A stretch of 64,000 nt of DNA from Pseudomonadota bacterium (GCA_021819245.1 JAKARI010000010.1:1-64000), one strand, 5' to 3'. Shown: positions 7,310 through 15,811, numbered from the stretch's first letter. Made by a program: numbers and translations. Notes: a model not told the origin generated them from the sequence alone.

Positions 7310-8584
7310 ATGGCGGATGTCATCACGCTCGGCCGGTGGCGCGCGGTCATGGGCATGCGCTGGGTGGTGCACGAACGCATGCCCGGCTGGGCGCCGGTGC
7401 GCGATCTTGCGCGCGATCTGGGCCAGTGGGCCGTGCGCCGGCGCGGCGAATCCATCATCCAGACCGGGTACTGCGCGCCGATACCGGGAGAAAGGCCGCA
7501 AAAGCTCGTGTCGCTCGCGGCCCTGGTCGCGGATGCCCGCCCGGAACCCTGGATGCGGGTGTTCGATCTGGGCAATGACAAGTGGTGGTTCGTCGCGGTA
7601 CGCGATAACAACGGCATCCTGCCCGAGGGCGATGTCGTCGGCACCTACGAGGAGGTCCAGGAGGCCCGCGCGCGCATCGAGTCGCTCGGCAGTTCCTGGC
7701 CGCAGGACATCCTGACGCAGGCCGATGGCACCCTGGAGGATCTGGAGGCGCTGGCCTTACAGGGCCGGGCCGCCTACCTGCAGGATGCCGCGGTGCGGTC
7801 CTGGCTGCGGCCGGCGTTACTCGGCGCGGCGGTCGCCGGGCTCTCGGTCGCCGGCCTGCTCGTCTGGCAGGCGCACGAGGCGGACCGGCGCGCCGCGCGC
7901 CAGGCGGCGATCGCTATGGCGCGCCTGGCAGCCGCGCGCGCGGTCCGGGCCGGCATGCTGTTCCTGCCCCCCTGGCGGCAGGAGGCCTCCGTGGGGGCCT
8001 TCGCGCGCGCCTGCGCCGCGGCGTGGAATGCCCTGCCGATCGAACAGGATGGCTGGATCCCGCGGAAGATCACCTGCCGCGAGGGACCCTGGAAGGACGC
8101 CATCCTCGCGGTGCCGAAGGCGCAGGGCCTTAGAGACAATGTGACCATCAGCGTGACCTGGAAGAGCTCTCAGAAGGCGGGGGCTTCACCCTTGCGCGCG
8201 CCGCATGGACAACTCCTGGCCGGGGGCCGGATCATCCGGCACGTCCACACGATCTCTCTGCCGTTGGCCGAGGGTGGGCTCGAGGCCGCCCAGACCGCCC
8301 GCCGCATCGCGTATGCCGATCTCAGGGCGGCCGGTTTCACCGTTCATTTCCCGCGCGCCTCGGGGCGAAAGGGGCTGCCGGGCGCCCACGCAGGGGCCCC
8401 AAGGCCGCTCGCGGCGCATCCGTGGGAATCACGGACCCTGACCGTGTCGTGGCATGGTCCCTGGATGAGCGGGTTTGGCGGGGTGTTGGGCGCAGTGCCC
8501 GGCCTGCGCGCGCGATCGCTCACGATCGGCCCGTCGGGTTTCCTTCTGAAAGGCGTCCTGTACGGACGCCGGGCGGCGCGATGA
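7310..8584 (+). CDS. pilO: PilO2-family pilus inner-membrane protein
   Basis: A 424-aa protein with the topology of R64 PilO: a cytoplasmic N-terminal domain of about 160 residues, one membrane helix at about 165-187 (LLGAAVAGLSVAGLLVWQA), and a large periplasmic C-terminal domain. PilO joins the cytoplasmic ATPase PilQ and platform PilR to the periplasmic parts. It starts 3 nt after pilP and ends 3 nt before pilQ. The call rests on length, topology and position; sequence motifs are weak in this family. Confidence 0.72.
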   Translation: MADVITLGRWRAVMGMRWVVHERMPGWAPVRDLARDLGQWAVRRRGESIIQTGYCAPIPGERPQKLVSLAALVADARPEPWMRVFDLGNDKWWFVAVRDNNGILPEGDVVGTYEEVQEARARIESLGSSWPQDILTQADGTLEDLEALALQGRAAYLQDAAVRSWLRPALLGAAVAGLSVAGLLVWQAHEADRRAARQAAIAMARLAAARAVRAGMLFLPPWRQEASVGAFARACAAAWNALPIEQDGWIPRKITCREGPWKDAILAVPKAQGLRDNVTISVTWKSSQKAGASPLRAPHGQLLAGGRIIRHVHTISLPLAEGGLEAAQTARRIAYADLRAAGFTVHFPRASGRKGLPGAHAGAPRPLAAHPWESRTLTVSWHGPWMSGFGGVLGAVPGLRARSLTIGPSGFLLKGVLYGRRAAR

Positions 8585-8587
8585 CGC

Positions 8588-10270
8588 ATGGTGATCCTCG
8601 CGGCGTTCCGGAAATGGCGCAAGAAGGCGGTCAAGGCGCCCGCCCCCCGGCGGACGATATCCCCGGTCAGGGCCAATGGCCACGCGCCCATCCGGCCCAA
8701 GCCCGCGGGCAAGGTCGCGGTCCCTCCGCCGCCGTTGCCGGCCGCCATTGCGCAGATCGCGGTGCGTGATGGCCACGTGATCTATGTCCTGTCGGGCCAG
8801 CAGGCCCACCCGGTCTTGCAAAGCTGGCTGTATGAGGCCCGGCGCGCGGGCTTTGCCGCGCGCATCGAGCTCTGTGACATGCCCACCTTGTCCGGGATGC
8901 GATCCGGATCCGCGGCCGAGGGTGCCCAACAGACGGCGGCGCTTTCCAATGTGAGGCACGTGCGCCGGATCTGGGCCGAGGCGGTCGAGCGCCGGGCCTC
9001 GGACATCCATTTCACGCTCTATGCAGACGGCGGCAATGGCTACATGGACATCCAATACCGGATCAAGGGCGACGTCGTCAACGGGCGGCAAATGCCGGAG
9101 ACCGTGGGCGCCGAAATCATCGGGTCGCTCTATCAGGGGGTCGCGTCGGTTACGGACGCGCAACAGGATGACAATGTCGACCAGAATGCGGTGATCACCA
9201 ACCCATTGTTCCTGCGCGGCGAGGATGGGCGTGACCTGGGCCTTGTCGGCGTGCGTCTGGCCAAGTCGCGGCTCATGCATGGCGTAGGTGTCGCCGCCCG
9301 CCTTTTGTACCGCCCGGATGAATCGGGCGCCGGTCAGGGCGAGGCCCTGGATCGCCTGGGCTATTCGCCGCGGCAGACACGGGTCCTCAAACGCCTCGCC
9401 CGGCAGACCATGGGGATCAACCCCTTCACGGGACCGACCGGCTCCGGGAAAAGTACGACGCTCGCGGCGCAGATCCGCGATATCCGCGCGCACAGGCCGG
9501 GGCTTCGGATCATTACGATCGAAGATCCGGTCGAATACGAGTTCCGCGACCCGCATATCTGGCAGTTCTATATCGCCAACGCCAATACCGACGAGGAGAA
9601 ATCGGCGGTCTTCGGCGCCAAGGTGAAGGCCTCTCTGCGCGAGGACCCCGATGTGATCGTGGTCGGCGAGATCCGCGGCATCGAGACGGCCCGCGAGGCC
9701 ATGACGGCGGCCATCACGGGGCATCAGATCTGGACCACCCTGCATGTCAGCGACCCCTTCATGATCCCCACGCGGCTCATCTTGATGGGGCTCGACAGCT
9801 TCTATCTGCGCGACCCCAAGCTGCTGTCTTCGCTGATCGCGCAGCGACTCGTGAAAACCCTCTGTCCGCATTGTGCGTTGCCGCTCGCCGGTCACGAAGA
9901 CCGGATCGACCCGGGAATCCTCGCCAATCTGCGCACCTGGCTTTCTGATGCACCGTTTACGGATCTCTCCCAGGTTCGCCTGCGGGGACCGGGTTGCGCG
10001 CATTGTGACCATCATGGTGTCGCCGGCCGCACCGTGATCGCGCAGGTGATCCCCACGGATGAGGATCTGCTGGCCGACATCATCCAGAACGGTCCGGCGC
10101 AGGCCCGGCGTCGCTACATGGCCCGTCCGGACGCCGAAATCGACATGATGGCCCACGGTGTCTTGAAGGTGCTGGCGGGCGAGATCGACCCCGCGGCGGT
10201 CGAGGAGCTGCTCGAGCCCATCCCGCCCAGACCGCGTGATCACCGGGCGTTGACCCGGGAGGACTTATGA
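8588..10270 (+). CDS. pilQ: PilQ assembly ATPase (GspE/PilB superfamily)
   Basis: A 560-aa hexameric ATPase that drives thin-pilus assembly. It has a basic, Pro-rich N-terminus, Walker A GPTGSGKST at about 282-290, Asp box IEDPVEYEF near 318, Walker B region DVIVVGEIRG near 354, and His box TTLHVSDPF near 384. A zinc site typical of assembly ATPases follows, with two CxxC pairs at about 429-432 (CPHC) and 470-473 (CAHC). It overlaps pilR by 4 nt (ATGA). Confidence 0.9.
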   Translation: MVILAAFRKWRKKAVKAPAPRRTISPVRANGHAPIRPKPAGKVAVPPPPLPAAIAQIAVRDGHVIYVLSGQQAHPVLQSWLYEARRAGFAARIELCDMPTLSGMRSGSAAEGAQQTAALSNVRHVRRIWAEAVERRASDIHFTLYADGGNGYMDIQYRIKGDVVNGRQMPETVGAEIIGSLYQGVASVTDAQQDDNVDQNAVITNPLFLRGEDGRDLGLVGVRLAKSRLMHGVGVAARLLYRPDESGAGQGEALDRLGYSPRQTRVLKRLARQTMGINPFTGPTGSGKSTTLAAQIRDIRAHRPGLRIITIEDPVEYEFRDPHIWQFYIANANTDEEKSAVFGAKVKASLREDPDVIVVGEIRGIETAREAMTAAITGHQIWTTLHVSDPFMIPTRLILMGLDSFYLRDPKLLSSLIAQRLVKTLCPHCALPLAGHEDRIDPGILANLRTWLSDAPFTDLSQVRLRGPGCAHCDHHGVAGRTVIAQVIPTDEDLLADIIQNGPAQARRRYMARPDAEIDMMAHGVLKVLAGEIDPAAVEELLEPIPPRPRDHRALTREDL

Positions 10271-11352
10271 GAACACCGGAATTTCTGGATACCGCCCTGC
10301 GCGCCGCGGCCCGCAAGGGTTGGGGCGCAAAGGCCCGCAAGGGGTTCTATCGCCGCCTCGCCGTGCTGGTGCGAAACGGCAAGACGGTGGCGAAGGCCGT
10401 GCGCATCCTCGAGGAACGGGCGCGGGTGCGGGCCAAGGGATGGCCTTACGACCCGCATGTGGTGGCACTTACCCAGATCGCCTCCCGTCTGGAGAACGGC
10501 GCGCCTCTCGAGACGGCGCTTTCGGGATGGGCGCCGCCGGCGGATCTCGCCATCATCGCCGCGGGCAGCCGGGCAGGGGACCTGCCGGGGGCGCTCGAGA
10601 TCGCGTTATCCGCTGGTGATATCGTCAAACGCATCAAAAACAGCATCATCTCCCGGACCTGGGAACCCTTGGTCATGCTGGCGGCGATCCTGTATCTCAT
10701 CTACCTGATCGGCCACCAGGTGCTGCCGGCGATGGAAATGGCGATCCCGGAGGCCAAATGGCCCGTTTCGGCGCAGATGATGTTGCCATTGGCATGGATC
10801 TCGACAGGTCCGCCGGCCGTTATCGCCGTAGTGCTGGTTGTCACCCTGTCCGTCGTCATCTGGATCACGATGGGCCGCTGGAGCGGTCATGGGCGCCGCT
10901 GGTTCGACCGGCTGCCGCCCTGGAGCATTTATCGGGTCATCCAGGGCGCGGGCTGGGTGGCGGGGTTTTCCTCGCTCATTTCCGCAGGCGAACGCTTCGA
11001 ATCGGCGCTTACGATTCAGGCGAGGCACGCCACACCCTGGCTCAAAGACCGGCTGATCGCCACGCGAACGCATGTCCTAAACGGTCTGGATCTCGGTACG
11101 GCCTTGTCCCGCACAGGATATGCCTTCCCCGATCAGGCGCTCATCGAGGATATCGGCGTGTTCGCGCAAAGCGCGGATTTCCCGCGCGTCCTGAAGAACA
11201 TCGGCGAGGAGTGGATCCGGGACCAGGAGACCCGGATTCAGGCGATGGTGGCGGTGGCGACAACCATCCTGAATGTGGGCATCAACCTCATCATGGTGAT
11301 CGTCGTAATCGGCATAGACGGCCTGCAGAACGCCTTGACGGCGATGCACTAG
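10267..11352 (+). CDS. pilR: PilR inner-membrane platform protein (GspF/PilC family)
   Basis: A 361-aa polytopic protein with membrane segments at about 135-157, 172-202 and 330-352 and two GspF-like cytoplasmic helical domains. The first has ARKGFYRRLAVLVRNGKTV near 20; the second has GFSSLISAGERFESAL near 238. It is the inner-membrane platform on which the ATPase acts. It is the last gene before the pilS promoter; a 108-bp gap follows it, while upstream genes are overlapped or nearly so. Confidence 0.85.
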   Translation: MRTPEFLDTALRAAARKGWGAKARKGFYRRLAVLVRNGKTVAKAVRILEERARVRAKGWPYDPHVVALTQIASRLENGAPLETALSGWAPPADLAIIAAGSRAGDLPGALEIALSAGDIVKRIKNSIISRTWEPLVMLAAILYLIYLIGHQVLPAMEMAIPEAKWPVSAQMMLPLAWISTGPPAVIAVVLVVTLSVVIWITMGRWSGHGRRWFDRLPPWSIYRVIQGAGWVAGFSSLISAGERFESALTIQARHATPWLKDRLIATRTHVLNGLDLGTALSRTGYAFPDQALIEDIGVFAQSADFPRVLKNIGEEWIRDQETRIQAMVAVATTILNVGINLIMVIVVIGIDGLQNALTAMH

Positions 11353-11379
11353 CCGCATCCCTTACAGGCCTATGTGTGT

Positions 11380-11407
11380 TTGGTATAAGGACCGGTATAT
11401 CTATAAT
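11380..11407 (+). promoter_or_regulatory. Sigma70-like promoter of pilS
   Basis: TTGGTA (11380-11385) and TATAAT (11402-11407) are separated by 16 bp, a near-ideal pair, 54 bp before the pilS ATG. GGTATA also occurs twice 12 bp apart (11382 and 11394), overlapping the -35 and spacer, which may be a regulator site. A private promoter would allow the major pilin to be made in excess over the assembly machinery. Confidence 0.65.
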
Positions 11408-11460
11408 GTGTCATGCGGGTTTCTGGGGGAAATTCGCGCCAACCGAAAGGAGAGCAGTCT

Positions 11461-11955
11461 ATGACTATTACGACCGTGTTCATGCTGTTGGTGTTCGCCC
11501 TCATTATCGCGGCCGGCTCCTATGCCGGCTATCAGATGTTGGGCTCGGGGAAGGTCAGTACCACCAACCAGCAGATCGCCCAGATCACGGCGTCCGTGGA
11601 TGGGGCGTTTGCCCAGCAGGCGTCTTACGTAGGGCTATCGGATAGCCTCGCGATCGCGCAGAAGCTCGTTCCCGGAAACATGGTGAGCGGCAACAGCATC
11701 GTCAACGCCTACGGCGGGGCCGTGACCCTGCAGCCCGATCCGAACGTCACCAATGGGTTTGATCTGATCGAAGCCGGCCTTGGTAATGCGTCGTGCGCCG
11801 CGATTGCCGAGGACACGACGGCCTATGAGATCGAGATCAACGGGACGGTGGCGGCCACCAACGCCCCGGTCACGCCGGCCGTAGCCGGCCAGGACTGCAC
11901 GGCGGGGCCCGGCGCCAATAGTGTCACGTTCGTCAATACGCAGAACAACGGCTGA
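11461..11955 (+). CDS. pilS: PilS-like major pilin lacking a prepilin leader
   Basis: A 164-aa pilin. Residues 4-26 (TTVFMLLVFALIIAAGSYAGYQ) form the hydrophobic assembly helix. The body has the PilS pattern (YVGLSD, NMVSGNSIVNAYGG near 75-90) and two cysteines, about 112 and 146, that would form the C-terminal disulfide loop of type IVB pilins. The start is fixed by AAAGGAG 7 nt upstream of ATG 11461. An in-frame ATG at 11413 would add 16 residues but has no good ribosome site and gives no Gly at the cleavage point. There is no G-x-x-x-x-E prepilin-peptidase motif, unlike R64 PilS. Confidence 0.8.
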   Translation: MTITTVFMLLVFALIIAAGSYAGYQMLGSGKVSTTNQQIAQITASVDGAFAQQASYVGLSDSLAIAQKLVPGNMVSGNSIVNAYGGAVTLQPDPNVTNGFDLIEAGLGNASCAAIAEDTTAYEIEINGTVAATNAPVTPAVAGQDCTAGPGANSVTFVNTQNNG

Positions 11956-12935
11956 TGCCAGGCGAGGCCAGGCCCGGTGGTTCCACGGATCCGCAGGCCG
12001 TCGTTCACACGCTGGCGGATCTCCCCCTGGCGGATCTGGCGCTATCACCGTCCGGGTCTGAGTGCCGCGCCAAGTCGTTGGCTGATGGCCTCATGCTGTC
12101 GCCCCTGCCGGCCTCGCTCTGGAATGAGGCGGAGTCCCTCTATCAGGCGCTCCTTGGGCAGCAGCAGGCGCGGTTCCGATTCGTGTGGACGTCAGCGGGG
12201 GCGCCTGCCATCACCCTGCGCGTCCAGCGCCGGGAAACGGCCCGGGGCATCATTTTCGTGGCCCGGCGCCTGGATGCGGTCCCGCGCGCCTTTGGCGATC
12301 TGGGGCTGCCGGCGGCCGTCACGAGACGGCTCCTCGATCCCAATCTGCGCGCGGGACTCGTACTCTTCGCGGGAGGCCCCGGTGCCGGCAAGACCACGGC
12401 CGCCTGCGCGCTTTTGCTGGCGCGCCTGTCGCAGAGCGGCGGATTCACATGGACCGCAGAGAATCCCGTCGAATACGACATGCAGGGCGATTATGGGGCC
12501 GGCCAATGCTATCAGGAGGAAATCGCCGACGATGCGGACGTGTCCCGGGTCCTGTCCGATACCCTGAGGTCGTCGGCGGACACCTTCTATATCGGCGAGA
12601 TTCGCGAACAGGCGACGGCGCGCACGGCTTGCCTCGCGGCCGCCAGCGGCATGCTGGTGGTATCCACCATCCATGCGGACAACGCCCAGCAGGCGCTCGT
12701 GAAACTCGGACTCCTGGCCGATCTTCCCGCGGTGGCGCAGACCCTGCAGGCCTTGATCACCCTGCACCTCCTCTCGCGCAAGAACGCCCAGGGGGCAACG
12801 CGGATCCTGAAGGCAGAGCCGTTTTTCGTGACCGAAGAGCAACAGCGCATGAAAATCCGCGAAGGGCAGCTGGCGTCCTTGAAAACCGATATCGAGCGGC
12901 AGACCAACGCCCTCCTGATGGGGAGGTCCTTCTAA
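11955..12935 (+). CDS. PilT-like second pilus ATPase
   Basis: A 326-aa ATPase of the PilT/GspE superfamily with a short N-domain. Walker A GGPGAGKT is at 140-147, followed by the Asp box ENPVEYDMQG near 174, Walker B region FYIGEIREQATA near 215, and His box STIHADN near 236. It lacks the CxxC zinc pairs of PilQ, and its length is like retraction ATPases of the PilT/PilU type. Its ATG overlaps the pilS stop (TGATG), so it is coupled to pilin synthesis. R64 has no such gene; its pilT encodes a lytic transglycosylase. A retraction role is inferred. Confidence 0.8.
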   Translation: MPGEARPGGSTDPQAVVHTLADLPLADLALSPSGSECRAKSLADGLMLSPLPASLWNEAESLYQALLGQQQARFRFVWTSAGAPAITLRVQRRETARGIIFVARRLDAVPRAFGDLGLPAAVTRRLLDPNLRAGLVLFAGGPGAGKTTAACALLLARLSQSGGFTWTAENPVEYDMQGDYGAGQCYQEEIADDADVSRVLSDTLRSSADTFYIGEIREQATARTACLAAASGMLVVSTIHADNAQQALVKLGLLADLPAVAQTLQALITLHLLSRKNAQGATRILKAEPFFVTEEQQRMKIREGQLASLKTDIERQTNALLMGRSF

Positions 12936-12980
12936 CAAGCCCTCCCAGGACCGGGGTGGTCTTGGTGCTGCAGTGGCCTG

Positions 12981-13007
12981 TTGATAAACTATACTGGTCG
13001 CTATAAC
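12981..13007 (+). promoter_or_regulatory. Possible promoter before the 99-aa gene
   Basis: TTGATA (about 12983-12988) and TATAAC (about 13004-13009) are separated by about 15 bp, in the 83-bp gap after the PilT-like gene. The spacing is slightly short and the -10 is imperfect, so this is a weak call. Confidence 0.3.
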
Positions 13008-13018
13008 ACGCACATGGG

Positions 13019-13318
13019 GTGACCACTCATATGTTTCCTTTCCCGAAAACTCCCGTGAAACCGGATATCGAGGGGCGCTGGCCGTGGACACGCTGGCGCC
13101 TCCTGGATGCCGTAGGCGCCGTCTTGTCTTTTGCGGGTTGCGCCTGGTATGTGTCCGTGGACCTCGCCGGATTGGCCGTGTTCTTTGGGGTGTCTGGTGC
13201 CCTGTGCACGGCATCGGCCGCCTTCTCCTGGACTGATCGCCTGCTCTCGCGCGGGCCATCCTGGATCGCTCAGGCCGCCTTGAGGGGTGCATTATGGGGC
13301 GCTTCACGAAAGCCGTGA
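13019..13318 (+). CDS. Small protein with two membrane helices in the pilus cluster
   Basis: A 99-aa protein with an acidic/basic N-terminus and two hydrophobic segments at about 30-45 and 48-70 (VGAVLSFAGCAWYV; LAVFFGVSGALCTASAAF). I recognise no family. The start is GTG 13019; ATG 13031 would shorten it by four residues and is an equal candidate. It ends 10 nt before pilM. Its position suggests an inner-membrane part of the pilus machine or an insertion helper for PilM/PilV. Confidence 0.6.
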   Translation: MTTHMFPFPKTPVKPDIEGRWPWTRWRLLDAVGAVLSFAGCAWYVSVDLAGLAVFFGVSGALCTASAAFSWTDRLLSRGPSWIAQAALRGALWGASRKP

Positions 13319-13328
13319 GGGGTGCGCG

Positions 13329-13790
13329 ATGCCCGGTGTGCTGATCCTTCTGGGGTTCCTGGCCATGGTCGCGATGGTCGGGGCGCAACGCCAAGTCCTG
13401 ATTCCGCCCCTGGCGCAAGAGAGCGCGCAGACCTTCGCGGCAAGTTTCCGCGCCCTGGCGCATGCCTCGGTCGCCTACGCCGAAGCCAACCCCGGCGCGA
13501 CCGGCCCGATTACCCCGGCGAGCCTGACGCCATACCTCGATCCCTATGTACCGCCCGCCCAGGCCTCGGCGCAGATCGCAAATGGACTCCTGATCGTCTC
13601 GGCCCTTCCGCCCGGCCAAGCGGGTACCGTCCAGTGGGTGGCCCGCAATCTGGCCGCGACCTATGGCGATATGGCCTACGGATACGTCGCCGGCGGGCAA
13701 ATGGTGTCGGCTGCGGGCAGTATTCTGGGGGCGCCACCGGCCGGCGTGACCAACGGCGAGGCGGTCTACGTGATCGTCCGGCCCACCTAG
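13329..13790 (+). CDS. pilM: PilM-family thin-pilus inner-membrane protein
   Basis: A 153-aa protein with one N-terminal membrane helix (residues 3-19, VLILLGFLAMVAMVGAQ) and a periplasmic domain. The pattern YAEANPGATG, then a Gly-rich C-terminal part with PAGVTNGEAVYVIV, fits PilM of R64-type pilus clusters (about 145 aa). PilM is thought to belong to the pilus basal body. In R64 it lies between pilL and pilN; here it is moved to just before pilV. ATG 13329 starts directly at the membrane helix; an earlier in-frame start at 13287 lies in the previous gene. Confidence 0.65.
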   Translation: MPGVLILLGFLAMVAMVGAQRQVLIPPLAQESAQTFAASFRALAHASVAYAEANPGATGPITPASLTPYLDPYVPPAQASAQIANGLLIVSALPPGQAGTVQWVARNLAATYGDMAYGYVAGGQMVSAAGSILGAPPAGVTNGEAVYVIVRPT

Positions 13791-13800
13791 AGGATCTCAT

Positions 13801-14892
13801 ATGCCCATCATGATCGTCTTCGCCTTTATCGCCATCGCCCTTATCACCCCGGCGCTCATCTACGGCATCCAGCAGAACAACCAGATGATGATCGGGCTGG
13901 TGGCCGCGCGCCAGATGCGCGATGTCACGCACGCGGCGAAAGGCTACATCACCACATACGCCGCGCAGATCGAGGGGACGGCCACCGCCACGACACCCGC
14001 CACGATCACCGTGCCGATGCTCATCAATACGGGATTTCTGCCCACGGGATTCGGGTCGACCAACCCTTACCAGCAGACCTGGGAAGTGCAGGTCCTGCAG
14101 CCGTCGCCCGGCGACCTGCAGGCGCTCGTATTGTCGCAGGGCGGGGTGGCCATCCAGCAGGCGGAGGCGCCGCGCATCGGCGCCGAGGAGGGCGGCTCGG
14201 GGGGGTCCGTGCAGGCGAACGGCACGGCCCAGGGATCCTTCGGGTCCTGGCAGGTCTCGCTTGCGGACTACACGAATCCGGGCGTGGGCCACGTGGCGTC
14301 ATTGATCGACTACAGCAACGGCCAGTTGCAGAGCGACTATCTCTACCGCACCGCGGTACCGGGCGAACCGCAACTCAATACCATGCAGACCAATCTCGAC
14401 ATGGGGGCCAACAACATCACGAATGCCCAGAATGTGAGTGCCAACGGGACGGTGAGCGCGGGCCCGAATGGCAACCTGAAGGCCTACATGAATAGCGGGG
14501 GCGTGGTCTACGCTGGCGACCAGATGGAGCTCGGCACGGCCAATGGGACAGCCAACGTCGGATCGGGGTGCAGCCCCAACGGTTCCGTGGCTGCGAACGC
14601 CAACGGTAGCGGGCAAACTCTGGCCTGCGAGGCCGGCACGTGGCAGGTCATGGGTGCGGCCACCTCATATCTCGCGTGGGATGCACAATATGGCGGACCA
14701 TCTGGCATCACCTGGGCCAATGTTTGCTATGAAGCCGGTTCATCGCTTGTAGGTTTTGGGGGCAACTACAGCGGCAATAACGTGCATGTCTACCCGGTGG
14801 CGGGCCCCAACGCTCAAGGACAATACTATTGGGTGATCAACGGGTATTTCGACGGGTACGCACCTTATGTGGAGTGCTTTAATCTGCAGTAA
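13801..14892 (+). CDS. pilV: PilV-like minor pilin/adhesin, no shufflon
   Basis: A 363-aa tip pilin. Residues 1-24 (IMIVFAFIAIALITPALIYG) are the pilin helix. The middle has repeated Asn/Gly stretches and the PilV-type segment NTMQTNLDMGANNITNAQNV near 200. The C-terminal 100 residues are a Gly/Asn/Tyr-rich domain with paired cysteines. In R64 the PilV C-terminus is switched by Rci recombination and decides recipient recognition. Here no rci gene or repeated 3' segments follow, so the adhesin is fixed. A good ribosome site (AGAGGA) sets ATG 13801. Like PilS it has no prepilin leader. Confidence 0.75.
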   Translation: MPIMIVFAFIAIALITPALIYGIQQNNQMMIGLVAARQMRDVTHAAKGYITTYAAQIEGTATATTPATITVPMLINTGFLPTGFGSTNPYQQTWEVQVLQPSPGDLQALVLSQGGVAIQQAEAPRIGAEEGGSGGSVQANGTAQGSFGSWQVSLADYTNPGVGHVASLIDYSNGQLQSDYLYRTAVPGEPQLNTMQTNLDMGANNITNAQNVSANGTVSAGPNGNLKAYMNSGGVVYAGDQMELGTANGTANVGSGCSPNGSVAANANGSGQTLACEAGTWQVMGAATSYLAWDAQYGGPSGITWANVCYEAGSSLVGFGGNYSGNNVHVYPVAGPNAQGQYYWVINGYFDGYAPYVECFNLQ

Positions 14893-14947
14893 AATCGTTC
14901 TTGCCGGCCTTGTTTGCGGGAGGTACCACCCGGATCCCGGTGGCTCC

Positions 14948-15811
14948 TTACGGCCGCGGTCCTTCGCGTGCGACGCTGACAGGGTCAATGTGCTGCTGAC
15001 CAAAACCAAGCCCCTGTCCTCGCAGGCGTTCGGTCATGTCGTTTGCAGATTCCGGACGCGCGAAATAATGCCCCTGCGCACTGGCACATCCATGTGTGCG
15101 CAGGAAGGCCGCCTGCGCCGCCGTTTCCACGCCTTCGGCTATGACCCGGATGCCCAGGGCGCATGTCATGGCGATCGTGGCGCAGACAATCACCGCATCA
15201 TGAGGACTGGCGCCGAGATCCTGCACAAACGATTTGTCGATCTTGAGCGCCCGAAAGGGAAAGCGCTTGAGATAGGTGAGAGAGGCATACCCTGTGCCGA
15301 AGTCGTCGATCACAAAGGCGACACCCAGCGCCTGAAGTTCCCTCATCGTCGCGACGGCCTCATCGGCGTTGTGGTCGCGTATGAGGTGTGTCTCGGTGAT
15401 TTCGAGTTCGAGCGCGCGGGGCGCAAGGCCCGTTTCGATCAGGACGCCTTGCACCATGGTGGCAAGACCCGGACGCTCGAGCTGGCGCCCGGACAGATTG
15501 ATCGCAACGCGCAGATCGGTGAAGCCCTGGTCGTGCCACGTGCGCACCTGGGCGCATGCCTTACGCAGGACCCATTCGCCGATCGGCATGATGAGCCCTG
15601 TTTTTTCGGCGAGCGGGATGAACGTCTCGGGCAGGATCGCCCCATACTCCGGATGTTGCCAACGCAACAGCGCTTCGACACCGAGAATGCGCCCATCCGT
15701 GAGCGCCACCTGGGGTTGGTAGTGCAAGACGAGCTCCTGGCGCGCCAGGGCCTGAAGGAGGGCGCGCTCGTCGTCCACTGACCTATTATTGGCTCGGCCC
15801 TGGGAATTCAT
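14948..15811 (-). CDS. Free-standing EAL-domain cyclic-di-GMP phosphodiesterase
   Basis: A 287-aa protein made almost wholly of one EAL domain, with no GGDEF, PAS or membrane part. The catalytic set is complete: EALLR at 46-50, the Asn of AINLSGRQL, LEITET, VIDDFGTGYASL, LKIDKSF, IAEGVET and AQGHYFARP. It should hydrolyse c-di-GMP to pGpG in the cytoplasm. The start at 15811 overlaps the upstream 181-aa gene by 26 nt, so the two are coupled. It converges on pilV across 55 bp. Low c-di-GMP commonly shifts cells from sessile to motile or pilus-retracting states, so it may tune the pilus; that link is inference. Confidence 0.88.
   Translation of the reverse strand: MNSQGRANNRSVDDERALLQALARQELVLHYQPQVALTDGRILGVEALLRWQHPEYGAILPETFIPLAEKTGLIMPIGEWVLRKACAQVRTWHDQGFTDLRVAINLSGRQLERPGLATMVQGVLIETGLAPRALELEITETHLIRDHNADEAVATMRELQALGVAFVIDDFGTGYASLTYLKRFPFRALKIDKSFVQDLGASPHDAVIVCATIAMTCALGIRVIAEGVETAAQAAFLRTHGCASAQGHYFARPESANDMTERLRGQGLGFGQQHIDPVSVAREGPRP

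Noticed and set aside
8429-10243. Long minus-strand open frame opposite pilQ
   Set aside because: It is a shadow of the clearly coding ATPase in high-GC DNA; the sequence is rich in Arg/Gly/Pro and matches no family.
12192-13700. 502-codon minus-strand open frame across the PilT-like, 99-aa and pilM genes
   Set aside because: It spans several genuine plus-strand genes and has no family features.
14893-14947. Possible shufflon or rci-type recombination site after pilV
   Set aside because: No repeated C-terminal segments or Rci-like recombinase follow; only a 55-bp gap to the convergent EAL gene.
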